Shown: in pieces, positions 28,918-38,312 of the stretch
Numbering within the stretch: the first letter of the stretch is position 1
Layout of the letters: each line of letters begins with the position of its first letter
Assembly (NCBI GenBank): GCA_017744415.1
Contig: JAGIBJ010000022.1
Location: 1 to 59,750, forward strand
Length of the DNA stretch: 59,750 nt
Direction: 5' to 3'
From: Solirubrobacteraceae bacterium
Lineage (GTDB): Bacteria > Actinomycetota > Thermoleophilia > Solirubrobacterales > Solirubrobacteraceae
Position numbers and translations under genes: made by a program
The notes under the pieces: generated by a model
What the model was told of the DNA's origin: nothing
Databases searched by the model: none
The model's input: only the letters and a program-made list of their open reading frames with translations

Positions 28918-30042
28918 GTGCCCCTCGCATTCGACACCGACCAGCGGATCTCCGCGGTCCGCAAGCAGTTCGGCGCCCTCGGCCAGTACCTCGACCCCGA
29001 GGCGCTGGCCGCCGAGGTCGGCGAGCTCGAGGGCAAGATGGGCCAGGCCGGCTTCTGGGACGACCAGGCGGAGGCCACCAAGGTCTCCTCGCAGCATGCC
29101 CAGGTGAACAAGCGCCTTGAGACCTACCGCTCCGTCGAGCGTGACGTCGGCGATCTCGACAGCCTGGTCGAGCTCGTCGAGGAGGACGACGACCTCGCCG
29201 CGGAGCTCGAGGAGCAGCTCGACACGCTCGAGCAGCGCCTCGCCGAGCTCGAGGAGGAGCGCCTCTTCTCCGGCCAGTACGACGCGGGCGACGCGCTCGT
29301 CACCGTCAACGCCGGCACCGGCGGCACCGACGCCCAAGACTGGGCCGAGATGGTGCTGCGGATGCTGATGCGCTGGGCGGAGCGCCGCGGCTTCAAGGTT
29401 GAGCTGCTTGAGGTGAGCGAGGGGGAGGAGGCCGGTATCCGCTCGGCCACCTTCAAGGCGGAGGGCGAAAACGCCTACGGCCTCTTCTCCGCCGAGAAGG
29501 GCGTGCACCGCCTTGTGCGCATCTCCAAGTACGACTCCCAGGGGCGCCGGCAGACGGCGTTCGCGGGCGTCGAGGTCGCTCCGATCCTCGACGACGTCGG
29601 CGATGTCGAGATCGACGCCGACGACCTGCAGATCGACACCTACCGCGCCTCAGGCGCCGGCGGCCAGCACGTCAACAAGACCGACTCCGCCGTCCGCATC
29701 ACCCACCGCCCCTCGGGCATCGTGGTGCAGTGCCAGAACGAACGCTCGCAGACGCAGAACCGCCTCACCGCGATGGGGATGCTCCGCGCGAAGCTCATCG
29801 AGCGTGAGGAGCGAGCACGCCAGGATGAGCTCGCCAAGGAGAAGGGCGGCGTCCAAGACGTGAACTTCGGCTCTCAGATCCGATCGTACGTGCTCCACCC
29901 GTACACGATGGTCAAGGACCACCGCACCGGCGTCGAAGCCGGCGATGCGCAGCGCATCCTCGACGGTGATCTCGACGCGTTCGTGCGTGCCGAGCTCGAC
30001 CGGAAGATCAGCGGTCGTGCGCCGCTGCGCGACGAGGCTTAG
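28918..30042 (+). CDS. prfB: Peptide chain release factor 2
   Basis: 374-residue class I release factor that by family reads UAA and UGA. Seen: N-terminal coiled domain with the EGKMGQAGFWDDQ segment typical of RF2; domain 2; GGQ catalytic motif at 248-250 (ASGAGGQHVNKTDSAVRITH). Oddity: the tripeptide that recognises the stop codon, nearly always SPF in RF2 (RISPFDS), reads Ser203-Lys204-Tyr205 here (RISKYDSQGRRQTAF). The bases at 29524-29532 are tcc aag tac. The gene has no in-frame TGA and so lacks the autoregulatory frameshift. It starts with GTG two bases after secA. Confidence 0.95.
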   Translation: MPLAFDTDQRISAVRKQFGALGQYLDPEALAAEVGELEGKMGQAGFWDDQAEATKVSSQHAQVNKRLETYRSVERDVGDLDSLVELVEEDDDLAAELEEQLDTLEQRLAELEEERLFSGQYDAGDALVTVNAGTGGTDAQDWAEMVLRMLMRWAERRGFKVELLEVSEGEEAGIRSATFKAEGENAYGLFSAEKGVHRLVRISKYDSQGRRQTAFAGVEVAPILDDVGDVEIDADDLQIDTYRASGAGGQHVNKTDSAVRITHRPSGIVVQCQNERSQTQNRLTAMGMLRAKLIEREERARQDELAKEKGGVQDVNFGSQIRSYVLHPYTMVKDHRTGVEAGDAQRILDGDLDAFVRAELDRKISGRAPLRDEA

Positions 30043-30072
30043 CGCCGCTCGTTCCGCGCCGGGCCGGTGCGG

Positions 30073-31920
30073 CTAGCGCCGGCCGGTGCGCAGCTTCAGC
30101 GTGTACGTCGACACCGCGCGGTTGCCGGCAGCATCGACGGCGATCGCACGCAACTTCGGCTTGTCGGCCTTGCGAAGCCCGCTCAGCTGGAGCACGTACT
30201 GGTCATCCTTGTGCTTCCCGCGAACGACCTTCTTGATCGTCTTCGTGCACGGCCTGCGCTGGCCCTTGTTCGCGCCCTTCTTCACGACGCACGTCGTGTG
30301 ACGCGTCGAGATCACCGTGAACGTCACCTGTTTGACGCCGGAGATGATCCCGCCACTGCCGCGGTCGATCACGACGAGCGCCAAGCGGCAGCCGCCACTG
30401 GAGCACACCATCGAGCTCTTGCTGATCACCGGCTTCATCGCGTCCGGCGCCGCCGCAGGCGTCGGTGAAGGGGCCGGCACCTCAGGCGTCGTGGCCCCGA
30501 TCGTCTTGTCGCTCGGCAGCGCGGTCGAGAAGCTCGAAGCAGGGGCGTTGAACGCTGCGTAGCCGCCGGGGCCGCGGCCTGTGACCCGGCAGCCATAGGC
30601 GACGTTGGAGGCCTTCGCGTTGGCGGCGAGCTCCGACGTCGACAGGCCATGGGAAGCGCTCCGGCCATCGGCGGCGGTCGTCGTCGCGAGCTGCGGCTCG
30701 GTGTTCACGTTGCGCGTACCGTCGCCGTTGTCCTTCCAGATGCTGAACTCGAACTGCGTCGCGCCCGTCCACGTGCCGGCACCACAGGTGATCGCGCCGT
30801 TCTGCTGGTACGCGGCCGTCACCGTCGGGCCCTGAGCGAGGTCCGGCACGTCGGGCATCGATGGCGGATTGTCCGAAAGGAGGTAGCTGCGGATGCCCTG
30901 CGCGCCGACGCGGGCGTAAACGCCGGGGTACTTCGGAGCCGCACAGCCCTCACCCCACGAGACGACTCCCACGAGCCGCCAGTAAGAGGCATCGGAGCGA
31001 GCCGCGACCGAAATCGGCCTCGCGGCCTTCAGCAGCGGGCCGCCCGAGTCGCCCTGGCACGCATCCGGCGTGACCGTCGTGCCGTTCGCGCTACCGGCGC
31101 AGAGCATGTCCTCGGCGCGGAAGTCGGAGCCGAGGCGATCTGCCGCGCCGCACACGGAATCCGGCACGCGCGGCAGGCGAGCGTTGCCGTTGAGGTTGCC
31201 GCCGGCGACACGCATCACGTTCGGCTGCGTCGTTGCCCCCGAATACTCGGCGCCCCAGCCGAACACGTACGTCGGCGTCCCCGGGCCCCAGCCCTCGGGC
31301 TCGCTGATCGTCGCGTCATCGCTCACGTTCGCGCCCGCAGGATCAGCCAGCGCGACCGCCAACGTCGCGGGCACCGCATCCTTCAGCGTGAGGATCGCGA
31401 CATCGTCGTAGTAGCGGCTCACGTCGGCTTGCGGGTGCAGACTGATCGCCGCGACCCCGATCCGCAGACCCTTCGTGAACGGCGCCCCCGCCGACAACGG
31501 GTCGTTCACGTCGCCCGACGTACAGTAGCCGTAGGCCGCCTTGCCGAGGGAGTTGTCCTCGCCGGCGCACATCGACGTCTGCGACACCACCACCTCGATC
31601 GACGATGGCTGCGCTTGATACGGCCCGGCGGGGTCGATGCAGTGCGCGGCGGTGACGACGCGGTTCGTGCCGATGACCGTGCCGCCACAGAAGTGGCCGC
31701 GGTATGCGGTCGCGCCGGCCGGAACGATGGAGACCGTCCACGGATACGAACCGTCGGCCACCTGGCCGCCGAACACGGTGCTGCCAACCTTCCACACGAC
31801 GGCGTTCGCGGGGGCCGCCGCGCTCAGCCAGATGGCGAGCGCAGCCAGACCGGACAGCAGTCCGGTGAGGGGCAGCGGAATGCGGAGCACACGTGACACA
31901 GGGCGCCTTCCCATGATCAT
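30073..31920 (-). CDS. Secreted trypsin-like serine protease (S1) with C-terminal extension
   Basis: 615 residues. Seen: signal peptide ([23 protein letters not shown]); S1A chymotrypsin-fold domain about 48-345 starting [17 protein letters not shown], with His in VVTAAHCID, Asp in [10 protein letters not shown] and Ser in [10 protein letters not shown]; several Cys pairs; then about 120 residues with an Ig-like look and about 100 C-terminal residues ([27 protein letters not shown] to [13 protein letters not shown]) that end in a basic tail. The triad is complete, so it is probably active outside the cell after removal of a propeptide. ATG 31914 is an alternative start. It ends convergent with prfB. 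Confidence 0.88.
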   Translation of the reverse strand: MIMGRRPVSRVLRIPLPLTGLLSGLAALAIWLSAAAPANAVVWKVGSTVFGGQVADGSYPWTVSIVPAGATAYRGHFCGGTVIGTNRVVTAAHCIDPAGPYQAQPSSIEVVVSQTSMCAGEDNSLGKAAYGYCTSGDVNDPLSAGAPFTKGLRIGVAAISLHPQADVSRYYDDVAILTLKDAVPATLAVALADPAGANVSDDATISEPEGWGPGTPTYVFGWGAEYSGATTQPNVMRVAGGNLNGNARLPRVPDSVCGAADRLGSDFRAEDMLCAGSANGTTVTPDACQGDSGGPLLKAARPISVAARSDASYWRLVGVVSWGEGCAAPKYPGVYARVGAQGIRSYLLSDNPPSMPDVPDLAQGPTVTAAYQQNGAITCGAGTWTGATQFEFSIWKDNGDGTRNVNTEPQLATTTAADGRSASHGLSTSELAANAKASNVAYGCRVTGRGPGGYAAFNAPASSFSTALPSDKTIGATTPEVPAPSPTPAAAPDAMKPVISKSSMVCSSGGCRLALVVIDRGSGGIISGVKQVTFTVISTRHTTCVVKKGANKGQRRPCTKTIKKVVRGKHKDDQYVLQLSGLRKADKPKLRAIAVDAAGNRAVSTYTLKLRTGRR

Positions 31921-32046
31921 CGGCGTGAGAGGTCAGTCACTTGAGCAATTCGTCCAGCATTTGGCGCACCGGAGCCCGGTGGTTCATGGGTTCCGCGACG
32001 AGCGGCTGATTCCACCTTCCGCACGCCACCGTGCACGCGCATCCCG

Positions 32047-32052
32047 TAGGCT
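32047..32052 (+). promoter_or_regulatory. -10 box TAGGCT of a leaderless promoter
   Basis: TAGGCT lies 7 nt before GTG 32060 and fixes the nadC start, about 420 bases inside the open frame from 31637. Confidence 0.6.
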
Positions 32053-32059
32053 CGCGGCC

Positions 32060-32917
32060 GTGAGCGGAACTGGAGTCGACGCCAACCTGCTGCGGGCCGA
32101 ACTGGAGCGCGCCGTCGCGATCGCACTCGCGGAGGACCTCGGCAGTGGCGACGTGACTGCCCTCGCGACCGTGCCGGAGGGCACCACCGCCACCGCGCGC
32201 GTCGTCCAGAAAGAGCCCGGCGTGCTCAGCGGCCTCGACTGCGCCGTCCACGCTCTCAAGGTCAGCGACCCCGACGTGCAGGTCGAGCTGCTCGCGAGCA
32301 CCGGCGTCTGGCGCGAGGGCGGCCCGGTGCTCGAAGCGCGTGGCGACGCCCGCGCCCTGCTCGCCGCCGAGCGCACCGCTCTCAACTTCCTCCAGCAGCT
32401 CGGCGGCGTCGCCACGCTCACCGCGGAGTGCGTCCGCGAGGTCGAGGGCACCGGCGCCAAGATCATCGACACCCGCAAGACCGTCCCCGGGCTGCGCCAC
32501 CTGCAGAAGCGCGCCGTGCTCGACGGCGGTGGTGCCAACCACCGCATCGGCCTCTTCGACATGGTCCTCATCAAAGAGAACCACGCTGCCGTCGCCGGCG
32601 GCATCACCAAGGCGATCGAACGTGCACGCGAGCTCGCCCCGGACCTCCCCCTCGAATGCGAGGTCCGCGACCTCGCCGAGCTCGACGAGGCCCTCACCGC
32701 CGGCGCGCCGCGCGTGCTCCTCGACAACATGGACGTCAACACGCTCCGCGAAGCCGTCGAACGGGCCCGCGGCAACGCCGTCACCGAAGCGAGCGGCGGC
32801 CTCGAGATCGGCAAGCTCCGGCAGGTCGCCGAGACCGGCGTCGACCTCCTCTCCCTCGGCTCGCTCACCCACTCCTTCAAGGCGTTGGACCTGAGCATGC
32901 TCATCGAGCTCCACTGA
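32060..32917 (+). CDS. nadC: Nicotinate-nucleotide pyrophosphorylase (quinolinate phosphoribosyltransferase)
   Basis: 285-residue cytosolic enzyme that converts quinolinate and PRPP to nicotinate mononucleotide, CO2 and PPi in de novo NAD synthesis. Seen: ALAEDLGSGDVTA near the N-terminus; ALLAAERTALNFLQQLGGVATLT; the basic active-site motif IDTRKTVPGLRHLQKRAVLDGGGANHR; LFDMVLIKENH; and LEASGG-type phosphate site TEASGGLEIGKL. The length is typical. It lies upstream of nadA, which supplies its substrate; nadB is not in the window. Confidence 0.96.
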   Translation: MSGTGVDANLLRAELERAVAIALAEDLGSGDVTALATVPEGTTATARVVQKEPGVLSGLDCAVHALKVSDPDVQVELLASTGVWREGGPVLEARGDARALLAAERTALNFLQQLGGVATLTAECVREVEGTGAKIIDTRKTVPGLRHLQKRAVLDGGGANHRIGLFDMVLIKENHAAVAGGITKAIERARELAPDLPLECEVRDLAELDEALTAGAPRVLLDNMDVNTLREAVERARGNAVTEASGGLEIGKLRQVAETGVDLLSLGSLTHSFKALDLSMLIELH

Positions 32918-33046
32918 ATCCGGCGCGATGAGGGGCGCCCCGCGCGCGCGATCCACCACTCCTCCCGCCAGATTGGGAACCCCTATGCTCCGGGGTACCG
33001 GGCCGCTCAAGCCCGTGCCTTCCGCTCTCCCTCAGAGGACGACCGC

Positions 33047-34114
33047 ATGATCGAACTGCCGATCGCCGACGCCGCTCCCGCCGCCACCGCAGTGCCGCGG
33101 CTCTCGCTCGCCGAGCTCACCGAGCTCTCCGCAGAGGTGCGCGCACTGGCCGCCGAACGGGGTGCGGTCATCCTCGCGCACAACTACCAGCTGCCCGAGA
33201 TCCAGGCCGTCGCCGACATCATCGGCGACTCGCTCTTCCTCTCCCAGGAGGCCGAGAGGGTGCCGCAGCCGGTGATCGCGTTCTGCGGCGTGCACTTCAT
33301 GGCCGAGACGGCCTCCGTCTTGAGCCCCGAGAAGACGGTGCTCATCCCCGATGTCGACGCCGGCTGCTCGCTCGCCGACTCGATCACCGCCGAGCAGCTC
33401 GCCGGCTGGCAGGCCAAGCACCCGGGCGCGATCACGGTGATGTACGTCAACACCACCGCCGAGGTGAAGGCGCTCACCGACTACTGCTGCACCAGCGGCA
33501 ACGCCGTCGCCGTCGTCGAGCACATCATCCGCGAGCACGGCCCCGACGTCGAGATCCTCTTCGGCCCCGACATGTTCCTCGGTTCGTACGTCGCCAAACA
33601 GACCGGCCACCCGGGCCTGCGTGTGTGGGACGGCGAATGCCACGTGCACGCCGGCATCCGCCCAAGCGACATCGAGCGCGTCCGCCGCGACCACCCCGGC
33701 GCCGACTTCCTCATCCACCCCGAGTGCGGCTGCTCCACCTCCGTCATGGAATACGTCGCCAGCGGCGACGTCGACACCGAGGGCGTCCACATGCTCTCCA
33801 CCGGCGGCATGCTCGACTACGCCCAACAGCAGGAGGCCGCAGGCGGCGAGCGCAAGACGGCGATCGTCGCCACCGAGGTCGGCATGCTCCACGGCCTGCG
33901 CCAGGCGTCACCGGGCACCGAGTTCATTCCCGCCAACGAGCAGGCGGCGTGCACCTACATGAAGATGATCACGCTCCCGAAGCTTCGTGACGCGCTCCGC
34001 GACATGACCGGCGTCGTGAACGTGCCCGTCGACATCGCCGAGAAGGCCCGCATCCCGATCGAGCGCATGGTCTCGATCGGCCGCGACGCCGGCATCCCGC
34101 TCGTGGGCGAGTAA
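33047..34114 (+). CDS. nadA: Quinolinate synthase A
   Basis: 355-residue iron-sulfur enzyme that condenses iminoaspartate with dihydroxyacetone phosphate to quinolinate. Seen: ILAHNYQLPEIQAVADIIGDSL; FCGVHFMAETASVLSPEKTVLIPD; TSGNAVAVV; HPECGCSTSV; STGGMLDYA; and late CTYMKMITLPKL. The Cys residues in FCGVHFM, HPEC and CTYM fit the three ligands of the catalytic 4Fe-4S cluster. The start is ATG 33047 with a purine-rich AGAGGACG upstream, so it is translated from a leadered mRNA, unlike nadC. The two sit 129 bases apart and form the de novo NAD pair. Confidence 0.96.
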   Translation: MIELPIADAAPAATAVPRLSLAELTELSAEVRALAAERGAVILAHNYQLPEIQAVADIIGDSLFLSQEAERVPQPVIAFCGVHFMAETASVLSPEKTVLIPDVDAGCSLADSITAEQLAGWQAKHPGAITVMYVNTTAEVKALTDYCCTSGNAVAVVEHIIREHGPDVEILFGPDMFLGSYVAKQTGHPGLRVWDGECHVHAGIRPSDIERVRRDHPGADFLIHPECGCSTSVMEYVASGDVDTEGVHMLSTGGMLDYAQQQEAAGGERKTAIVATEVGMLHGLRQASPGTEFIPANEQAACTYMKMITLPKLRDALRDMTGVVNVPVDIAEKARIPIERMVSIGRDAGIPLVGE

Positions 34115-34117
34115 CGG

Positions 34118-34519
34118 TCAGCCGATCGGCGTGCAGAGCTCGATCAGGGTGCCCCAGGGGTCGCGGACGTACGCCACGGTCTGGCCGTGCGGCTTTTCGG
34201 CCGGCTCTGCAAGCAGCGTGCAACCCGCGTCGACCGCGCCCGCGACCGCTCCGGCCACATCGTCGGTGGTGAACGCGAGCTCGATGTTCGCGGGCTGCTC
34301 GTCGAGCCCGGGCCGACGCGGGCCACCCGGGAAATTGCCGTCACCGAGCTGGTCGCTGGCGAAGGCGAGCACGGTGGCGCCGGTGTCGAGCTCGCCGTAG
34401 CTGCCGTCGGGCGCGACGAACCGCTGCGACAGGCCGAACGCCTCGCCGTAGCATTCGATCGCCGCCGGCACGTCCGGAACGTAGGCGATCACCCAGGCGA
34501 GCTTGAGTGCGGTGGGCAT
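34118..34519 (-). CDS. VOC (glyoxalase/bleomycin-resistance fold) family protein
   Basis: 133 residues built of two beta-alpha-beta-beta-beta modules: LAWVIAYVPDVPAAIECYGEAFGL and NIELAFTTDDVAGAVAGAVDAGCTLL, ending in YVRDPWGTLIELCTP with the conserved metal-ligand Glu. The fold covers glyoxalases, dioxygenases and antibiotic-binding proteins, so activity is not predictable. The start ATG 34519 is set by a strong AAGGAGGT 6 nt upstream on the reverse strand. It lies downstream of an AraC-type regulator on the same strand. Confidence 0.82.
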   Translation of the reverse strand: MPTALKLAWVIAYVPDVPAAIECYGEAFGLSQRFVAPDGSYGELDTGATVLAFASDQLGDGNFPGGPRRPGLDEQPANIELAFTTDDVAGAVAGAVDAGCTLLAEPAEKPHGQTVAYVRDPWGTLIELCTPIG

Positions 34520-34614
34520 CAGGAGACCTCCTTGATCTCGTCGACTGCGGAGATCCTCGCGGTTCCGCCACGCGGCGTCTTGTCGAAAACGGACGACTCG
34601 GCGGCGGGCCGCGC

Positions 34615-35313
34615 TCAGCGGTGCAGCAGCATCGCGGGCGTGGTGTCTGCGAGCGCGGCGACCTCGTGCCCGAGGTGCGCCTGATCGACGTAGCCTGCGG
34701 CCGCGGCGGTGTCGGCAAGGCTCACGGCCGGGTCGGCGCCGGCGATCTCGACCGCGCGTCGCAGTCGCAGGATGCGTGCGAGCAGCTTCGGCGGATAACC
34801 GACCTCGGTCTGCACTCGCCTGCGCAGCTGTCGCTCGCTGTAGCCCACTTCGCCGGCGAGCTCCGCGACCCGCCTCGACGGGTCGGCGCGGAGCGTGCGC
34901 GCCACGTGGGCGACGACGGGGTCGCGGTGGTCGCGGGAGCGCCGGTCGCTGACGGCCCAACCGGCGAGCAGTCTCGGCCGGCCGTCCGGCGGGGCTCCGG
35001 CGAGACGGCGCGTGAGGTCATCGGCCGCGCGCTCTCCCAACACCTCTGCTGCCGGCACCGTGGTATCCACGAGCGCTTCGCCGCTCCATCCGAACGCGAG
35101 CCGCGCCGCACCAGGAAGGAAGCGCACGCCGCAGGCGGGCGGCATCGACGGCGGGCGCCGCACCATGCGAGCGGCGCGGTCCGGGCCCGCGACGACCAGC
35201 GCGTCGCCGGTCCAGATCAGATCGGCGCCGCCATCGGGCAGGATGCGCAGGTCGTCCGGCCAGGAGCCGTCGCTGGCCCAGACGGCGTCGATGATCGGCC
35301 CGCGCAGTTCCAT
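34615..35313 (-). CDS. AraC family transcriptional regulator
   Basis: 232 residues. The N-terminal part (LRILPDGGADLIWTGDALVVAGPD... GVRFLPGAARLAFGW) resembles the small sensor domain common in actinobacterial AraC proteins; the C-terminal AraC DNA-binding domain shows VAELAGEVGYSERQLRRRVQTEVGYPPKLLARILRLRRAV and SLADTAAAAGYVDQAHLGHEV, two helix-turn-helix motifs. It starts 16 bases after the M16 peptidase stop and lies 95 bases upstream of the VOC gene, all on the reverse strand. It is a plausible regulator of the VOC gene. Confidence 0.87.
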   Translation of the reverse strand: MELRGPIIDAVWASDGSWPDDLRILPDGGADLIWTGDALVVAGPDRAARMVRRPPSMPPACGVRFLPGAARLAFGWSGEALVDTTVPAAEVLGERAADDLTRRLAGAPPDGRPRLLAGWAVSDRRSRDHRDPVVAHVARTLRADPSRRVAELAGEVGYSERQLRRRVQTEVGYPPKLLARILRLRRAVEIAGADPAVSLADTAAAAGYVDQAHLGHEVAALADTTPAMLLHR

Positions 35314-35329
35314 CCCGCGGGCGGCCTTC

Positions 35330-36592
35330 CTACGCGCTCCAGGCGAACTCGTCGACCTGGTGCGGGCCGACGCAGGCCACCGCGGCCTCGTCGGGGATAC
35401 GCGCCGCGATGTCCTTCACCTCGTCGAGGGTGATGGAGTCGAGCAGCTCGATCACGCGATCGGGGTCGATCTCCTCGCCGAACACGATGGTCTGGCTCGC
35501 CGCAAGACGCGCGACGGCACCGGAGCTCTCGGTCGCGAGGATGTGGCGGCCCGACGCGTAGGCCCGTGCGAGCTCGAGCTCGTCGGCAGTGGGGCCGTCG
35601 GCGCGGAGCTCGTTCACGATCTCGCGCATGCGGGTGTAGGCCTCGACGGCCTTGCCCGACTCGAGGCCGGCGCCGAGTGCCAGCTGGGCGCCATCGGCAT
35701 GGACGTGCTCGAAGCCCCACACCGAGTAGCAGAGACCGCGCTGCTCGCGAAGCTCGTCGAAGAGACGCGAGCTCATCGAACCACCGAGGATCGAGCCGTA
35801 GAGGCGCAGCGCTGCGCGCTCCCGCTGGCTCGTGGGATCGATCTGCGGCTGGTAGATGAGGCGCAGGTGCGACTGGTTGGTGTCGCGCTCCTCGACGAGC
35901 GTGCGAGCCGTCATCGCGGGGAACGAGAGGTTGCTGGCGGGCTTGCCCGGCGACGGGAAGCGGTCGAACAGCTCGCCGAGGGCGGCGTCGTCCGGCAGAT
36001 GGTCGAGGTTGCCGACGATGTAGGCCCCGCCGCGCTGCGGGCTCCACTGGCGGTCGCGGAACGCGACCACCTGATCGCGCGTGAACGTGCGCAAGTGCTC
36101 CTCGGGGCCGAGGATCGTGCGGCCGAGCGGGTGGTCGCCGAAGGCGGCTCGATCGATCAGGTCGCTGGCGACCGACGACGGCTGGTCGTCCGCGCGCTGA
36201 ATCTCCTGGATGACGACGCCACGTTCCTTGTCGAGCTCGTCGGCGTCGATCTGTGGCCGGCCGACGAAATCGGTGAGGAGGTCGAGCGCCTCGGGCGCGC
36301 GCTCCGCACGCACGGTGATGTGGAACGCGACGAGGTCCTGGCTCGTGAAGGCGTTGAGCACGCCGCCCATGCGCTCCGCGGTGCCGTTGACGTCGCGGTA
36401 GTGCGGATACTTCTCGCCGCCCTTGAACACCAGGTGCTCGAGGAAGTGCGCGATGCCGTTCTCCTCGGGGTGCTCGGCGCGCGACCCGGCGTCGAACGCG
36501 ACCATGATCGTGAGGGCGCGGGTGCCGGGGAGCGCGACCTTGTGGATGGGCAGGCCCTTGGGGGCCGCGGTGGAGGAGATGGCGATGGTCAC
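35330..36592 (-). CDS. M16 family zinc metallopeptidase
   Basis: 420 residues, one M16 unit of two half-domains. Seen: the inverted zinc motif HFLEH in ENGIAHFLEHLVFKGGEKYP with the downstream Glu region, LDLLTDFVGRP, GGAYIVGNLDH, and the C-terminal half with GSILGGSMSSRLFDELREQRGLCYSV (substrate clamp). It is similar to mitochondrial processing peptidase beta and bacterial YmxG/PqqL-type peptidases; the substrate is unknown. A reverse -10 box TAGCGT (36600-36605) lies 7 nt before GTG 36592, so that codon rather than 36601 is the likely start. Confidence 0.9.
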   Translation of the reverse strand: MTIAISSTAAPKGLPIHKVALPGTRALTIMVAFDAGSRAEHPEENGIAHFLEHLVFKGGEKYPHYRDVNGTAERMGGVLNAFTSQDLVAFHITVRAERAPEALDLLTDFVGRPQIDADELDKERGVVIQEIQRADDQPSSVASDLIDRAAFGDHPLGRTILGPEEHLRTFTRDQVVAFRDRQWSPQRGGAYIVGNLDHLPDDAALGELFDRFPSPGKPASNLSFPAMTARTLVEERDTNQSHLRLIYQPQIDPTSQRERAALRLYGSILGGSMSSRLFDELREQRGLCYSVWGFEHVHADGAQLALGAGLESGKAVEAYTRMREIVNELRADGPTADELELARAYASGRHILATESSGAVARLAASQTIVFGEEIDPDRVIELLDSITLDEVKDIAARIPDEAAVACVGPHQVDEFAWSA

Positions 36593-36599
36593 GGACTGC

Positions 36600-36605
36600 A
36601 CGCTA
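36600..36605 (-). promoter_or_regulatory. -10 box TAGCGT of a leaderless promoter (M16 peptidase)
   Basis: TAGCGT on the reverse strand is 7 nt before GTG 36592. The alternative GTG at 36601 would overlap the box itself. Confidence 0.55.
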
Positions 36606-36756
36606 GCGACCGCGCCTACGGTCGCGCCAGAACCTCGGACGGGTGGCGGCGTGTCGTCGACTTGTGCGTCATGCGCGACGGGGCGTAGCCTCAGGAAAAC
36701 CAGCTTCCCCGCCGATGACTGGGGAACGCCCCGATCCCCACGTCGGATCCGCCAGA

Positions 36757-37314
36757 ATGCCCGCCGTTCCTTCGCTCACCACTCCGCTCACCGACGGCGT
36801 CGTGACGCTCCGGACCTGGGAGATCTCGGATGCTCCGGCGATGCGCGAGATCTTCCTCGACGACGAGATGTACCGCTGGACCGACGCGATCCCCGACGAG
36901 CCGCTCGAGGAGTTCGAGCGCGCGATCCGCCGCGGCTGGGCTCGCGGTGAGCGAGGCGACCGCGCATGCTTTGCGCTGATCGGCCCCGAGGGCGAGGTGG
37001 TCGGTGCCATCGACCTGATGTTCGCCGAGTTCGAGCGGACCGAGATCGGCTACGCCATCGCACGCCAAGCCCGTGGCAACGGCTACGCGACGCGCGCCGT
37101 CCGCATCCTCACCGACTGGGCGTTCAGCGCCACGAGCGCTGAGCGCATCGAGCTGCCGATCCCGGTCGGGAACGTGCGCAGCCGCGCCGTGGCCGAGCGC
37201 GCCGACTACGCCTTCGAGGGCGTGATGCGCAGCTACCTCGTCCTGCGCGACGGCGGCGAACGCCAAGACGTGACGATGTACGCGCGCGTCCGGGCCGACG
37301 GTCCGCTGGCCTGA
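36757..37314 (+). CDS. GNAT family N-acetyltransferase (RimJ/RimL-like)
   Basis: 185 residues: TPLTDGVVTLRTWEISDAPAMREIFLDDEM at the N-terminus, acetyl-CoA-binding motif A in EIGYAIARQARGNGYATRAVRILTDWAF, and VGNVRSRAVAERADYAFEGVMRSYLVLRDG, which match the RimJ/RimL/SpeG-like branch that acetylates amino groups of proteins or small molecules. The substrate is unknown. The start ATG 36757 (MPAVPSLTTPL) is chosen over the open frame from 36643 because homology begins there; a TAGCCT box near 36690 would give a leader of about 60 nt. Confidence 0.85.
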   Translation: MPAVPSLTTPLTDGVVTLRTWEISDAPAMREIFLDDEMYRWTDAIPDEPLEEFERAIRRGWARGERGDRACFALIGPEGEVVGAIDLMFAEFERTEIGYAIARQARGNGYATRAVRILTDWAFSATSAERIELPIPVGNVRSRAVAERADYAFEGVMRSYLVLRDGGERQDVTMYARVRADGPLA

Positions 37315-37366
37315 AGCCGCGCTGCAACACTCGCTGCAACCGGCAGGGTTAGGGCCGGTCGCGCGG

Positions 37367-37372
37367 TACCTT
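37367..37372 (+). promoter_or_regulatory. -10 box TACCTT of a leaderless promoter
   Basis: TACCTT lies 7 nt before ATG 37380, the ftsE start. It overlaps the TTG at 37371, which is therefore unlikely to be used. Confidence 0.55.
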
Positions 37373-37379
37373 GCACCTG

Positions 37380-38312
37380 ATGGCTTCGCCGATCGAAAGC
37401 TCAAGCACCCGCCGCCTGCCCGCGCGCCGCCGGCGCTCGATGCAGCCCGTGGGCCCGCCGGCGCGCTCGGCGGCCCTGCCGCACGATCCGCGCAACGTGA
37501 TCGAGCTGCGGCACGTCGCCAAGCACTACCCCGACGGCACGATCGGCCTCGAAGAGGCGACGATGAACATCCGCCGCGGCGAGTTCGTCTTCCTGGTCGG
37601 GTCGACCGGTTCGGGCAAGTCGACGATCATGAAGCTGCTGTCCAAGCAGCTCGAGCCGAGTCACGGCACGATCATGGTCGCGGGCCGCGACCTCGCCGAC
37701 ATCACCCGCAAGCGCGTGCCGTACTACCGCCGCAACCTCGGCGTGGTGTTCCAGGACTTCAAGCTCCTCCCGAACCGCACGGTGTACGACAACGTCGCCT
37801 ACGCGCTCTCGGCCACGGGCGCCGGCCGCAAGGAGATCCGAGCGAAGGTGCCAGACATCCTTCGTCTCACGGGTCTCTCGACGAAGCTTCACCAGTACCC
37901 CGATCAGCTCTCGGGTGGCGAGCAGCAGCGCGTCTCGATCGCGCGTGCGTTCGTGAACCACCCGCCGCTGGTCCTCGCCGACGAGCCCACGGGCAACCTC
38001 GACCCGCAGACGTCGATCGGCATCATGCAGCTGCTCTATCGCATCAACCGCGCCGGCACGACCGTGCTCGTCGCGACGCACGACCACCACATGGTCGACG
38101 AGATGCGCCGCCGCGTGATCGAGGTCGACCGCGGCCGGATCGTGCGTGACGAGGCCGCCGGCATGTACGCGGCGGGTGAGCAGACGACCGACGAGTTCGG
38201 CGCGATGATGCGCGACGTCGAGGTCGGCCGGGTGCGCGAGCGCCTCGACCACCTCCAGGGCGCGAGTGACGACGAGCTCCTCTGGGGCGATCGGCCGGAG
38301 GCTGACCGATGA
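37380..38312 (+). CDS. ftsE: Cell division ATP-binding protein FtsE
   Basis: 310-residue ABC ATPase that with FtsX controls peptidoglycan hydrolases at the division site. Seen: Walker [11 protein letters not shown]-loop [22 protein letters not shown], signature LSGGEQQR, Walker [14 protein letters not shown], and the H-loop [10 protein letters not shown]. It is longer than the usual 230 residues: an N-terminal Arg/Pro-rich extension of about 40 residues and a C-terminal tail of about 55 residues (from RIVRDEAAG) are extra. The stop overlaps the ftsX start by ATGA. Confidence 0.95.
   Translation: MASPIESSSTRRLPARRRRSMQPVGPPARSAALPHDPRNVIELRHVAKHYPDGTIGLEEATMNIRRGEFVFLVGSTGSGKSTIMKLLSKQLEPSHGTIMVAGRDLADITRKRVPYYRRNLGVVFQDFKLLPNRTVYDNVAYALSATGAGRKEIRAKVPDILRLTGLSTKLHQYPDQLSGGEQQRVSIARAFVNHPPLVLADEPTGNLDPQTSIGIMQLLYRINRAGTTVLVATHDHHMVDEMRRRVIEVDRGRIVRDEAAGMYAAGEQTTDEFGAMMRDVEVGRVRERLDHLQGASDDELLWGDRPEADR

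Noticed and set aside
28918..29040. Programmed +1 frameshift in prfB
   Set aside because: The frame is continuous from GTG 28918 with no in-frame TGA or slippery CTT-TGA site.
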